Source of the DNA: a candidate division WS1 bacterium
GTDB lineage: Bacteria; Armatimonadota; Zipacnadia; Zipacnadales; UBA5352
DNA length: 35,906 nt
Assembly (NCBI GenBank): GCA_003566775.1
Contig: PXBW01000281.1
Coordinates: 1-35,906, forward strand
Direction of reading: 5' to 3'
In this document: positions 14,760-22,837 of the stretch, one piece after another
Numbering within the stretch: position 1 is the stretch's first letter
Layout of the letters: each line of letters starts with the position of its first letter
Program-made: the position numbers and the translations under genes
Notes under the pieces: generated by a model
What the model saw: the letters and a program-made list of their open reading frames with translations, nothing else
What the model was told of the DNA's origin: nothing
Databases searched by the model: none

Positions 14760-17063
14760 ATGGACCTGAAGCGATTCATCGAGGAACTCCGGGCAGATGA
14801 TGACTACCGGGGGCAGATTCGCTGGGTGCGGGAGATCCCCGCGCGCGAGGCGCGTTATGCCGATCTTGATGCAGAACTGCATCGGATGGTTATCGAGATA
14901 CTTGAGGACCTCGGCATCGAGCGGTTCTACGAACACCAGGCGCGTGCTATAGAGGCCACTCTGCGCGGCGATCACGCGGTCACGGTTACCGGCACTGCTT
15001 CCGGAAAAACGCTCACCTACGTCGTCCCGCTTGCACAGCGCCTTTACGAACGGCCTGCGCGCCGTGCGCTGCTCATGTACCCGACGAAGGCACTCGCGCA
15101 GGACCAGCTTCGCAAACTTGCAGATTTCGGCGCGGGCAGCGCTTTCCACGCCGCCACGTACGATGGGGACACGCCGAAGCGGGATCGCAGGCGTATCAAG
15201 CGTGACGCTCAGGTAGTGCTGACCAATCCTGATATGCTGCACATCGGAATCCTGCCCTATCATCACACCTGGGCAGATTTCTTCCGTAACCTTGAGTTCG
15301 TGGTGCTTGATGAGGTTCACTCCTACCGGGGCGTCTTTGGCTCACACACCGCGAATGTGATACGAAGACTCCGGCGGATCTGCGCAACGTACGGTTCCGA
15401 TCCGCAGTTCATCGCGTGTTCGGCTACGATCGGCAATCCAGGTGAGCTCTTCCGCGATCTGACGGGTCTCGATCCAACGGTGATCGACGATGACACCGCA
15501 CCGCGCGGCCGTAGATTCCTTATGCTCTGGCAGCCACCAGAGATCGAAGGACAGCCACTGAGGCGGCGTTCTGCGAATCTCGAAGCCGCTGACCTTATGG
15601 TCGAGCTTGTTAAGGCTCATGTTCGCACAATCGTATTCGTACTTGCGCGGCGTGTCGCCGAGCTTGTCCTGCGCTACGCGCGCGAGGGCCTCGCTGAGTA
15701 CGAGGATCTCGCCGAGCGAGTGATGTCCTACCGCGGCGGTTATCTGCCGGAGGAGAGGCGGGAGATCGAGCGCAGGCTTTTCGAGGGAGAACTACTCGGG
15801 GTAATCTCTACCACTGCGCTTGAAGTAGGTATAGACATCGGCGGCCTCGACTCTGCGGTCCTCACCGGCTATCCGGGCACGATCTCCAGCACCTGGCAGC
15901 AGATCGGACGCTCCGGCCGCGGAGTTCGCGACTCTCTCGCCGCGCTCGTCACGCTTCCGGGCGGCGTACATCGCTACCTCGCACAGCACCCGGAGTACCT
16001 CATGAAGGCGGATAGCGAACGCGCGCTCATCAACCCGCACAACAGATACATCCTTGCCGGACACCTGCTGTGCGCCGCCTACGAGCAGCCGATCGACGAC
16101 GTGGACGCGGAGCTTTTTGGTGATGAGATGGAGCATATTCTCGAGATTCTGGCCGACCCCGAGTATCGCGAGGACTCTGATCTGCCCTTCGTGGCAAAGC
16201 GAACGCGCTGGTACTGGGTCGATCCGGACCTGTATCCCGCGGCGGAGGTGAGCCTGCGCTCCTCGGGAGGTCCGCCCTGGCAGATACGCGAGTTGGAAGA
16301 AGAAAGCCTCCTCGGGACTGTTGACGCCGCATCGGTCTTCCGGGTGGTGCATCCGGGTGCGATCTATCTACATCTCGGCGAGAGCTACCTTGTCGAGGAG
16401 TTGGATCTCGAGAATCGAACCGCCCGGGTGGCGCGCGCGGACGTGGACTATTACACTCGGGCAATGAGCGCGTTGCAGATGTCGGTCATTGGCTGGGAAA
16501 CCGAGCGCGAGATGGGTTCAGGCGCGCGGGCACTGCTCGGCGAGATAAGCATCACGTCGCGCGTCATCGGCTTTCGAAAGATACGGCAGGTCACCGAGCA
16601 GCAGCTTGGGAGCGAGGAACTCGACCTGCCCGCGAGCACCATTGAGACGGTGGGGCTGGCAATCGCGCCGGGGGAGGAGGATGTATGCGCGCTGGCTGAG
16701 GCGAATGCAGACCTGATGGGTGCGCTGCACGCGCTGGAACACGCGATCATCGCACTGCTTCCGATCTTCGCCTTCTGCGATACGCGCGATGTCGGCGGGG
16801 TGTCCGAGGCAGAACATGCCGACCTTGAGGGCCCGGTGGTGAGCATCTACGACGCGCACAACGGTGGAGTGGGTATAGTCGAGGCGGCCTACGAGCGCCT
16901 CGACGATTTGCTGGCGGCAGTCGTGGAGCAGATCGAGTGCTGTCCGTGTGAGGACGGCTGCCCAGAGTGCGTTCAGGCACCCAACTGTGGCAATGCCAAT
17001 CAGCCGCTGGATAAGAAGGGCGCACTGTTCCTGGCGCGGCGGCACTGCGAGGCGGGGGCTTAA
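14760..17063 (+). CDS. DEAD/DEAH-box helicase with DUF1998-type zinc tail (MrfA/YprA-like)
   Basis: This superfamily 2 helicase has 767 aa. The Q motif is near Gln60, Walker A is GTASGKT (78-84, Lys83), the DEVH box is at 184-187, and SAT is at 221-223. The helicase C domain follows (GVISTTALEVGIDIGGLD, then QQIGRSGRGV). The C-terminal region holds a Cys cluster, Cys730, Cys734, Cys737 and Cys743 (with Cys727 and Cys728), matching the four-cysteine zinc site of the DUF1998 tail. In Bacillus subtilis the family member MrfA (YprA) acts in a mitomycin-C crosslink repair pathway with the nuclease MrfB. No MrfB-like gene is seen here. ATG at 14760 is the first in frame; its ribosome binding site is weak. 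Confidence 0.9.
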   Translation: MDLKRFIEELRADDDYRGQIRWVREIPAREARYADLDAELHRMVIEILEDLGIERFYEHQARAIEATLRGDHAVTVTGTASGKTLTYVVPLAQRLYERPARRALLMYPTKALAQDQLRKLADFGAGSAFHAATYDGDTPKRDRRRIKRDAQVVLTNPDMLHIGILPYHHTWADFFRNLEFVVLDEVHSYRGVFGSHTANVIRRLRRICATYGSDPQFIACSATIGNPGELFRDLTGLDPTVIDDDTAPRGRRFLMLWQPPEIEGQPLRRRSANLEAADLMVELVKAHVRTIVFVLARRVAELVLRYAREGLAEYEDLAERVMSYRGGYLPEERREIERRLFEGELLGVISTTALEVGIDIGGLDSAVLTGYPGTISSTWQQIGRSGRGVRDSLAALVTLPGGVHRYLAQHPEYLMKADSERALINPHNRYILAGHLLCAAYEQPIDDVDAELFGDEMEHILEILADPEYREDSDLPFVAKRTRWYWVDPDLYPAAEVSLRSSGGPPWQIRELEEESLLGTVDAASVFRVVHPGAIYLHLGESYLVEELDLENRTARVARADVDYYTRAMSALQMSVIGWETEREMGSGARALLGEISITSRVIGFRKIRQVTEQQLGSEELDLPASTIETVGLAIAPGEEDVCALAEANADLMGALHALEHAIIALLPIFAFCDTRDVGGVSEAEHADLEGPVVSIYDAHNGGVGIVEAAYERLDDLLAAVVEQIECCPCEDGCPECVQAPNCGNANQPLDKKGALFLARRHCEAGA

Positions 17064-17098
17064 TGCTGAACTCGGGTGCAGGTGCCGGGAATCGGCAT

Positions 17099-19267
17099 TC
17101 AGCGCCTGTGCTTGCTTATCGTAACAATTCCGAGAAAACCATCCACGGTGATCTCATCGCCGGACCTGATCAGTTCCGCGGCTGCTGGGACGCCTGTTAC
17201 GCACGGAAGGCCATACTCCCGGGCAATGATGGCGCCGTGGATCAGCATCCCACCGCGTCGCTCCACGATAGCTTCCGCCAGCGGAACAACGAAGGTCATC
17301 GTCGGATCCAATGAGTCGACCACGAGTATCTCGCCCGCTTCGAAGTCGTAGAGATCACCAGGATCGGCGATCACGCGAGCCCTGCCTCGAGCCAGCCCTG
17401 CTCCTGCGGGCTGGCCCACCAGTTGACGCTCCTGTCCACGCAATAGGTCTGTTCGCGCGGCTTCGCTATGTTGAGCATCGCTGACTGCCGCCTCAATGGT
17501 GTAGTCGGGCTCGCGCAGAATGCGCGCAGCATCCTCCGGTGAGAGGTCCTGTGGGAGATCGCGCTCACTGCGCTGTCGCGCCATATCCACCGCTCGCCTC
17601 ACCTCGGCCTCGACGTCTCCCAGATATATGTTGTCATCATCCCGCAGGCGATAGCTCACCTTTCCAAGCTCCAGCAGCGCTTCTGCCTGGCTGCGATCCC
17701 CGCTCTTGAATGACCTCAGGAACTGCTCTCGGAGATCATCAGTGTTCCGAGCGGATCTCTCGCGTTGGCCCTGTTGCGCCATTCGCAGTACCAGTTCGAG
17801 TATCTGCCGGTTGTCGCCTCCGCCTGGTGACGGGTCAGAGAAGCGTCCTGCATATTCCGACAACATCTGGCGCAATTCCTCAGGCGGTTCCTGCCCGGCT
17901 TCGAGTTGCGCGGTCAGGTTCAACTTGCGCACAAGCTGGGCCATCTTCTCGAGCATATGGTTGCGTTGCATGCTGAGGATTGGCTGCGATGAGAGCAGGT
18001 CGATGAACTCATACGGGTCCTGCGGACGCACCGTATCGTTATAGACCTGACCGAAGAGTCTGGCACCGTGTGCGAACGGAATGAAGTCCTCCCAGTAGAC
18101 GTCACGCCAAGCCGCGAAGAGGCGGGCACGCCGCTGTATCTCATCGGCAAGCTGCTCATCCTCCAGAGCCGCGAGATTCGTCTCCGCCAACCGCTTCGCA
18201 TCAGCGATCATCGCTGGAATGTGCTCGGCCTCAATTCTGTCGCGCAGACGCTGCAGACTGTCAAAGCTGCGGCGCAGGCTGAGATACCACGAGCGGGAGT
18301 AGGCCGAACCGTCATCGTCTTCCGAGCGGCCGGTCGTGATCGGCCGCGACTGCAGTATGTGCAGCACCTCGCCCGAGAAGGTCCACTCTGTATCCTGTGG
18401 CGCGCCAAAGAGATCCTCGGCACGCCTCGACATAGCGTGGATCTTCGAGACCTCGTCATCAGTCAGAGGGGCAGAGTTGCGCCGTCTGCTGTCCATGCTG
18501 CGCAGTTCTACACCCGAAGCGCCGGGCACAACCGCCTCCTCTCGTTCGGCGGCCGTGTATGCAACGATCTCGCCACTGTCGCGGTCCACTACCCAGCGAT
18601 CCGGTTCCACTGTGCCATCAACAAGGCCCTGGTTGAGCCCCCAGACCGCCTCAATCATGCCCTGTGATGGCTCCTCGGGCCAAATACTGAAGGCCACGCC
18701 AGACCGCTCGCCGACAACAATACGCTGTACCACGACCGCCATGGCGCTGTTCGCCGGGTTGAGGCCAAGCTCACGGCGATAGAGCAGGGCCGCGTCCGAC
18801 CACAGTGAGGCCCAGACGAGGCGGATGTGCTCCGCGATCTGATCCGGCCCGCGCACATTCACGTAGCTCTCATGCAATCCGGCGAAGGAAGTGTCCGCCG
18901 CGTCCTCCGCAAGCGCAGAGGAGCGCACGACTGTAGCGTCGCCGCCGAAACGCTGCTCGATCGACCGCAGCAGTCCATCCTGCATGTCGGCGGGCAGCGG
19001 GGTGGACGCGAAGATGTTGCGAATCCGCAGAGCGGCGTCCCACATCTCCTCCCAGCGCATCTCCTCGAAGCGCTTACGGGAGAGTTCGAGGCTGATGCGT
19101 TCGGCGAGGTCCGCGTCTTTGACATAGTGGCGATACAGAGCGGCAGGCACCACCACGGCGTCGGGTACCGTAAGACCCTGCTGTGCCATCGTGGCAAGCG
19201 ACCAGGCCTTACCACCAACCTCGCCGCGCAGCCCCTCATCTATCTCGGCCAGCGGTATCAGCATCAT
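17099..19267 (-). CDS. PEP synthase-like / rifampicin phosphotransferase-like phosphotransferase
   Basis: The product has 722 aa. Residues 1-320 are the PEP-synthase/PPDK ATP-grasp domain: the start has GGKAWSLATMAQQGLTVPD, then VVRSSALAEDAADTSFAGLH, GVAFSIWPEEP and LHILQSRPIT. The last 100 residues are the swivelling phosphohistidine domain, with His677 in GGMLIHGAIIAREYGLPCVTG-type context. The middle 300 residues are helical and of unknown specificity. There is no C-terminal PEP/pyruvate TIM barrel. That three-part order (ATP, middle, His) is the one of rifampicin phosphotransferase, not of PEP synthase (ATP, His, TIM). The substrate here is unknown. Its start (ATG 19267) overlaps the stop of the PNPOx-like gene as ATGA, so the two are probably co-translated. 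Confidence 0.78.
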   Translation of the reverse strand: MMLIPLAEIDEGLRGEVGGKAWSLATMAQQGLTVPDAVVVPAALYRHYVKDADLAERISLELSRKRFEEMRWEEMWDAALRIRNIFASTPLPADMQDGLLRSIEQRFGGDATVVRSSALAEDAADTSFAGLHESYVNVRGPDQIAEHIRLVWASLWSDAALLYRRELGLNPANSAMAVVVQRIVVGERSGVAFSIWPEEPSQGMIEAVWGLNQGLVDGTVEPDRWVVDRDSGEIVAYTAAEREEAVVPGASGVELRSMDSRRRNSAPLTDDEVSKIHAMSRRAEDLFGAPQDTEWTFSGEVLHILQSRPITTGRSEDDDGSAYSRSWYLSLRRSFDSLQRLRDRIEAEHIPAMIADAKRLAETNLAALEDEQLADEIQRRARLFAAWRDVYWEDFIPFAHGARLFGQVYNDTVRPQDPYEFIDLLSSQPILSMQRNHMLEKMAQLVRKLNLTAQLEAGQEPPEELRQMLSEYAGRFSDPSPGGGDNRQILELVLRMAQQGQRERSARNTDDLREQFLRSFKSGDRSQAEALLELGKVSYRLRDDDNIYLGDVEAEVRRAVDMARQRSERDLPQDLSPEDAARILREPDYTIEAAVSDAQHSEAARTDLLRGQERQLVGQPAGAGLARGRARVIADPGDLYDFEAGEILVVDSLDPTMTFVVPLAEAIVERRGGMLIHGAIIAREYGLPCVTGVPAAAELIRSGDEITVDGFLGIVTISKHRR

Positions 19268-19764
19268 CGAGGAATGTGCAACTCCGTTACATGCTGGAAG
19301 CGGCGCACAACGTAGTAACTCTCAACCTCTATGGAAACTAATGCTGTCGATGGACTTGCTACGAAATCGCGCATATGCGGGTGCAGCGCGCAGAAGCGCA
19401 CTGCCGCCTCTTCCCGCTCTTCGCCGGTCAACTCGATCGCCTCACCTACAGCAGTGGTTGCAGCGGCTTCCTCGAAGTCTACCGGGTATTCGCGGGCATT
19501 GTCGATCAACACCGCGACACGCGGATCTGCAGTGATGTTGGCGAACTTACGTGTGGCTTTCGGCGTGGCAAACAGAATCGAGTAAAGATCATCCGAAGCG
19601 GCAAAGGCGACGAGACTCGCATATGGTGCCCCATTGTGATGAGTCGACAGGACGCCAAGGCGTTGTGAGCCGAGCAGGTTCTGTAAAACCCGCGCAGCCT
19701 CTTCACGACTCGACTCAGATGCACGAGATTGTCGGTCGTCCCGATTCAAGCAATACCGCTCCAT
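19264..19764 (-). CDS. pyridoxamine 5'-phosphate oxidase-like FMN-binding protein
   Basis: This is a 166-residue split-barrel flavin-binding protein. It carries RLGVLSTHHNGAPYASLVAF near residues 35-55 and FATPKATRKFANITADPRVA at 65-85, the usual flavin-binding strand and helix. VGEAIEL follows and a Phe/Tyr-rich end. The family includes PNPOx, HugZ-type haem-degrading proteins and many general FMN or F420 reductases, so the reaction is not set. It lies 6 nt after the sugar-isomerase-like gene and overlaps the phosphotransferase gene by 4 nt, forming a tight three-gene unit. Confidence 0.8.
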   Translation of the reverse strand: MERYCLNRDDRQSRASESSREEAARVLQNLLGSQRLGVLSTHHNGAPYASLVAFAASDDLYSILFATPKATRKFANITADPRVAVLIDNAREYPVDFEEAAATTAVGEAIELTGEEREEAAVRFCALHPHMRDFVASPSTALVSIEVESYYVVRRFQHVTELHIPR

Positions 19765-19770
19765 GGCTGC

Positions 19771-20772
19771 TCAGAACTCCAGTGCCAGCCCGTCCTCGGG
19801 CACGAACTGATGCACGTATTCCGACGACACCTTCAACTCATCGAGAAGCTCCTCTTCCGTCTTCGTGGAGCCGGGGATGATCTCCGCGATCAGCCACGTT
19901 CGCTCGACCGGCTGGAGCACTTCGGAGAGAGGCGAGTTCGCAAACTCGGTTTGCGCCTCTTCCAGTGCGTCGAGGATCGGTGGTATCTCGATGTGGCCGC
20001 GCTCATTGTACTCGTCAGTAAACGGCCAGTGGTGGCTTGCATCGGGCGTGGTCTGCTGCAGGTGGACGATCTCCGCAACTGCACCGAAGCGTCGGCACCA
20101 CTCGACATAATCAAGATCGGGGCCTTCCAGGCCGTAATGCATACCCGCCTGATGGCCGACATCGATGGTCAGCAGGACGGGACAGCCGTCGCTGTCGCGA
20201 TTCACCGCCAGCAGGAAATCCTCGGCCTGCTGGAGAGTCCAAGGAATCTCACTGGGAATATACATCTGTTCATTGTAGATCGCCGCAATGCCCTTAGATT
20301 TCGCGCCTCGCGCCAGTTCGCGAAATATGCTCTGGACGCGCCCGATTGCAGCCTGATACGACCGCTCGTCCTCCATGACTTCGACCGAGATCGCATCCCA
20401 GTGTCCCCCGATACGGTCGCTCCCCATCGCGATGGCGAGATCGCAGCAGTCGAGAATCCACTCCTTCATGCGCTGTCGCGGAGATGGGTGACTGTGTGAG
20501 AGGCCGTGGAAGCGATGAGTGGCTACACCGGTGTATACGTCCACGATATTCACACCGTGGCGCTCGGCCTCGGACCGAACCTGCTCGCAGGTCTCAAGCT
20601 GAAAGTCGCGGTCACCGGAGAAGAACGGGTCGAGCACATCGCCGCAGAACTCGTGATTGCGGAAGCCGACCTCACGCGTCAGGCCCATCCAGTTTCCCGG
20701 GCGCTCCCAGCGGCGGGTAAGAAACGCTCCGTTGATACCACTCTCGATCGTAAGCTTTCTCAGAATTGACAC
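19771..20772 (-). CDS. sugar phosphate isomerase/epimerase-like TIM barrel
   Basis: This xylose-isomerase-like TIM-barrel protein has up to 333 aa. Candidate metal ligands are Glu in AIYNEQMYIP, Asp/His in LLTIDVGHQAG, His in EIVHLQQTT and Glu in WLIAEIIPG. This resembles the tagatose 3-epimerase and related group that acts on phosphorylated or free ketoses. The start is uncertain. GTG at 20772 overlaps the AAGGGAG ribosome binding site. ATT at 20766 and CTG at 20763 lie 5-8 nt after it and may be the true, rare initiation codon. It is the first of a tight three-gene unit, followed by the PNPOx-like gene. Confidence 0.72.
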   Translation of the reverse strand: MSILRKLTIESGINGAFLTRRWERPGNWMGLTREVGFRNHEFCGDVLDPFFSGDRDFQLETCEQVRSEAERHGVNIVDVYTGVATHRFHGLSHSHPSPRQRMKEWILDCCDLAIAMGSDRIGGHWDAISVEVMEDERSYQAAIGRVQSIFRELARGAKSKGIAAIYNEQMYIPSEIPWTLQQAEDFLLAVNRDSDGCPVLLTIDVGHQAGMHYGLEGPDLDYVEWCRRFGAVAEIVHLQQTTPDASHHWPFTDEYNERGHIEIPPILDALEEAQTEFANSPLSEVLQPVERTWLIAEIIPGSTKTEEELLDELKVSSEYVHQFVPEDGLALEF

Positions 20773-20808
20773 TCCCTTGTGTGGCGCGCTGCTGCCTGTG
20801 ACGGGCGG

Positions 20809-21966
20809 TTATTCGAAGTCTGTTACCAGCCAGCGATTGCCAACCTTGCTGAATTCGATCTGCCAGGGGATATCCATCGGCTCACCGCTATTCCGGACCT
20901 CGACGACCTGAACTATGACGAAGTCCTCGGTTCCATCATCGTGTGTGACATTGTGACCGTTGATGAAGCGCTGGTGCGTATGATGCTCTTTCGCCTCTTC
21001 CCACTCGTCCAGCCGGGCCCCCGCCGCGGCCTCCTCTGTCATCCAGTGACGCGCTTCCTCTGGCGAGAGCCGTGCCAGCGCCATGAGGAAGCCGTAGAAT
21101 GTCGGAAGCATGTCGGCAGGGACGCTGCGCGGGTCGAAGTCCTCCACCTGCATGGCGGAGACGGTCTCCCGCGCCCCCTCAACCGCATCACCGAAGCGTT
21201 CGAACAGCGCTCCGAGATCGTGAGGAGTAACTGCGTCACCGGAATCGTCCGGGTCAATGACCTCGGCACCGCCATCGTCGTTTATATCCGGTGAGGCGTC
21301 CTGCTCGTCCGGCACCCATGTCTCAATCTCCTCCATGACATCGGGCATGTCCTCAACCTGCTCACTCGCCCACCTCCCCAGGAGACCCAGCAGCACTGCC
21401 GCGAGAATTCCCAGCACGAGCAGGATCACGCATCCGATCAGGCAGAACTTCGCGCCCGAGCTTTTCTTTGGCGGCGCCTCCTGCGGTGCTCCCGGCCCTG
21501 CAACTGATTCCTGTGGTGTCGCCGAAGACTGCACCTGATTCGCCGGAGGTTGTTGAGCCGTTGGCGGTGTCTGGTTAGCAGGATGGTCTGGCGGCGTATC
21601 AGATTGAGAAGCACCCCGCTGCGCGAACGGTTGCTCTTCGGGCTGTGGAGGCTGCTGTGCGGATGCAGGCGGGTGATCGCCCTCCTCCCGCGGCGGGCCG
21701 GGAGCACCGATGGGAGGCGGTGCACCTGGTTGCGCAGGCTCCGGGCCGGCAGGCGGTTGTTCCGGCGGAGGGGGCGTGGCTGGAGGATGATCCTGCTCCG
21801 CGGGCGTCGCTGCGGGCTCCTGCGGCTCCGGTTCGGGAACGCTCTCTGCGTCCTCCCGCTCGTCCGTATCCGCCTGCTGCTCCTTCGCTGGCGAAAGCTC
21901 CTTGCCGCAGTTCGGGCAGAATCTCGCGTCATCCGGCACATTCTCTCCGCATTCGGTGCAGAACAT
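20809..21966 (-). CDS. zinc-ribbon, proline-rich, single-TM protein
   Basis: The protein has 385 aa. Residues 1-20 are a zinc ribbon (MFCTECGENVPDDARFCPNC, two CxxC). A region of about 125 residues rich in Pro, Gln, Glu and Ala is a disordered linker. A transmembrane segment follows (about 155-180, KFCLIGCVILLVLGILAAVL). The remaining 200 residues are a globular, acidic, probably extracytoplasmic domain. Its core resembles an immunity- or NTF2-like lipoprotein domain (WQIEFSKVGNRWLVTDFE). ATG at 21966 is chosen because GGAGG lies 10 nt upstream and the frame extended to 22002 runs through a hairpin. Zinc-ribbon membrane proteins of this kind are common and mostly uncharacterised. Confidence 0.6.
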   Translation of the reverse strand: MFCTECGENVPDDARFCPNCGKELSPAKEQQADTDEREDAESVPEPEPQEPAATPAEQDHPPATPPPPEQPPAGPEPAQPGAPPPIGAPGPPREEGDHPPASAQQPPQPEEQPFAQRGASQSDTPPDHPANQTPPTAQQPPANQVQSSATPQESVAGPGAPQEAPPKKSSGAKFCLIGCVILLVLGILAAVLLGLLGRWASEQVEDMPDVMEEIETWVPDEQDASPDINDDGGAEVIDPDDSGDAVTPHDLGALFERFGDAVEGARETVSAMQVEDFDPRSVPADMLPTFYGFLMALARLSPEEARHWMTEEAAAGARLDEWEEAKEHHTHQRFINGHNVTHDDGTEDFVIVQVVEVRNSGEPMDIPWQIEFSKVGNRWLVTDFE

Positions 21967-21990
21967 GGTCTGCCAGCCTCCGTTCATGTG

Positions 21991-22009
21991 GCGTCTGCGC
22001 ATCAGACGC
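21991..22009. promoter_or_regulatory. stem-loop in the leader of the zinc-ribbon gene
   Basis: GCGTCTG (21991-21997), loop CGCAT, CAGACGC (22003-22009) form a perfect 7-bp hairpin. It ends about 25 nt before the ATG at 21966 on the leftward strand. It may affect translation of that gene or serve as a weak terminator of the upstream zinc-ribbon gene. There is no T-tract. Confidence 0.35.
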
Positions 22010-22065
22010 AGTGTTGATCTCAGTGATTCGATGCCCTCTGCAAGCCGGAATACTGTTTCGATCTG

Positions 22066-22815
22066 TCATTCGCATTGCAGAGCGGATCGCATTGTGGTTG
22101 AAATCGGGGTGAGAGTTCGCAATGCCGTGTCTGTCTCAGATGTCTGCTCGGTCAACTCAATCAGATAACCCGCCAGCATTACGAGCATCAGCATGAGCAG
22201 GAGAATTACAACGGCTGCGAGCAGGAATCTTGAGGCCGAAACCTCCTCGGCCTCAAAGAACGCGTCGGAAACGCCCTGCTGGTCCGTCCCCTCACGGACG
22301 ACACGCTCGTCGGCACTCTCGATGGGCGGCGGTGGAGGAGGACGACGCTCGCTGACCTCTTCCTCAACCGTAGGGTGTACCTCTCCAAGCTCGTAGTGCC
22401 CCGCTCCTTCAGTAACGGACTCCGCGGTCGCGCTCTCTGCGAACTTCTCACTCAGATCGATCTCGAGTTCGGCGTCGCGAGCCTCTTCCTCAAGCCGCCG
22501 GGCTTCGCGCAACTCCTGATAGTCTATCGCCTCCGGAGAGGTAATCTCGGTGGCGGCTACCTCCCCGGCGGGGACGCCGGCCCCCGCTACCTCAGGAAGC
22601 TCCGCAATCGACGGGATCTCGGGAATGCGCTCCGGAATCGCCGCTGGCTCAGGTGCTTCAGGCATCTCCAGAGCACCTGAGCCTCCCAGCAGTCCGGTAG
22701 TCCCCGCCAGTTCCGCCCTCTTCAACGCATGACCTCCGGGAACGGGTTTTCCACAGTCTGAGCAGAACGAGGCGCCCGATTCAAGCTCTCCATTACAACG
22801 CTCGCAACGCACCAT
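22066..22815 (-). CDS. second zinc-ribbon single-TM protein
   Basis: The protein has 249 aa and the same plan as the neighbour at 20809-21966 but a shorter outer part. Residues 1-22 are a zinc ribbon (MVRCERCNGELESGASFCSD, two CxxC). A long acidic linker of about 160 residues, rich in Glu, Ala and Pro, includes a run of six prolines. The transmembrane segment is at about residues 200-220 (FLLAAVVILLLMLMLVMLAG). A tail of about 30 residues follows. No enzymatic motif is visible. The two genes are adjacent and codirectional and probably arose as variants of one architecture rather than as a simple tandem copy, since only the ends match. Confidence 0.55.
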   Translation of the reverse strand: MVRCERCNGELESGASFCSDCGKPVPGGHALKRAELAGTTGLLGGSGALEMPEAPEPAAIPERIPEIPSIAELPEVAGAGVPAGEVAATEITSPEAIDYQELREARRLEEEARDAELEIDLSEKFAESATAESVTEGAGHYELGEVHPTVEEEVSERRPPPPPPIESADERVVREGTDQQGVSDAFFEAEEVSASRFLLAAVVILLLMLMLVMLAGYLIELTEQTSETDTALRTLTPISTTMRSALQCE

Positions 22816-22837
22816 GCTCGCTCCGCATAGAGCCCAA

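Noticed and set aside
17064-17098. terminator between the helicase and the convergent phosphotransferase gene
   Set aside because: The 35-nt gap shows no stable stem.
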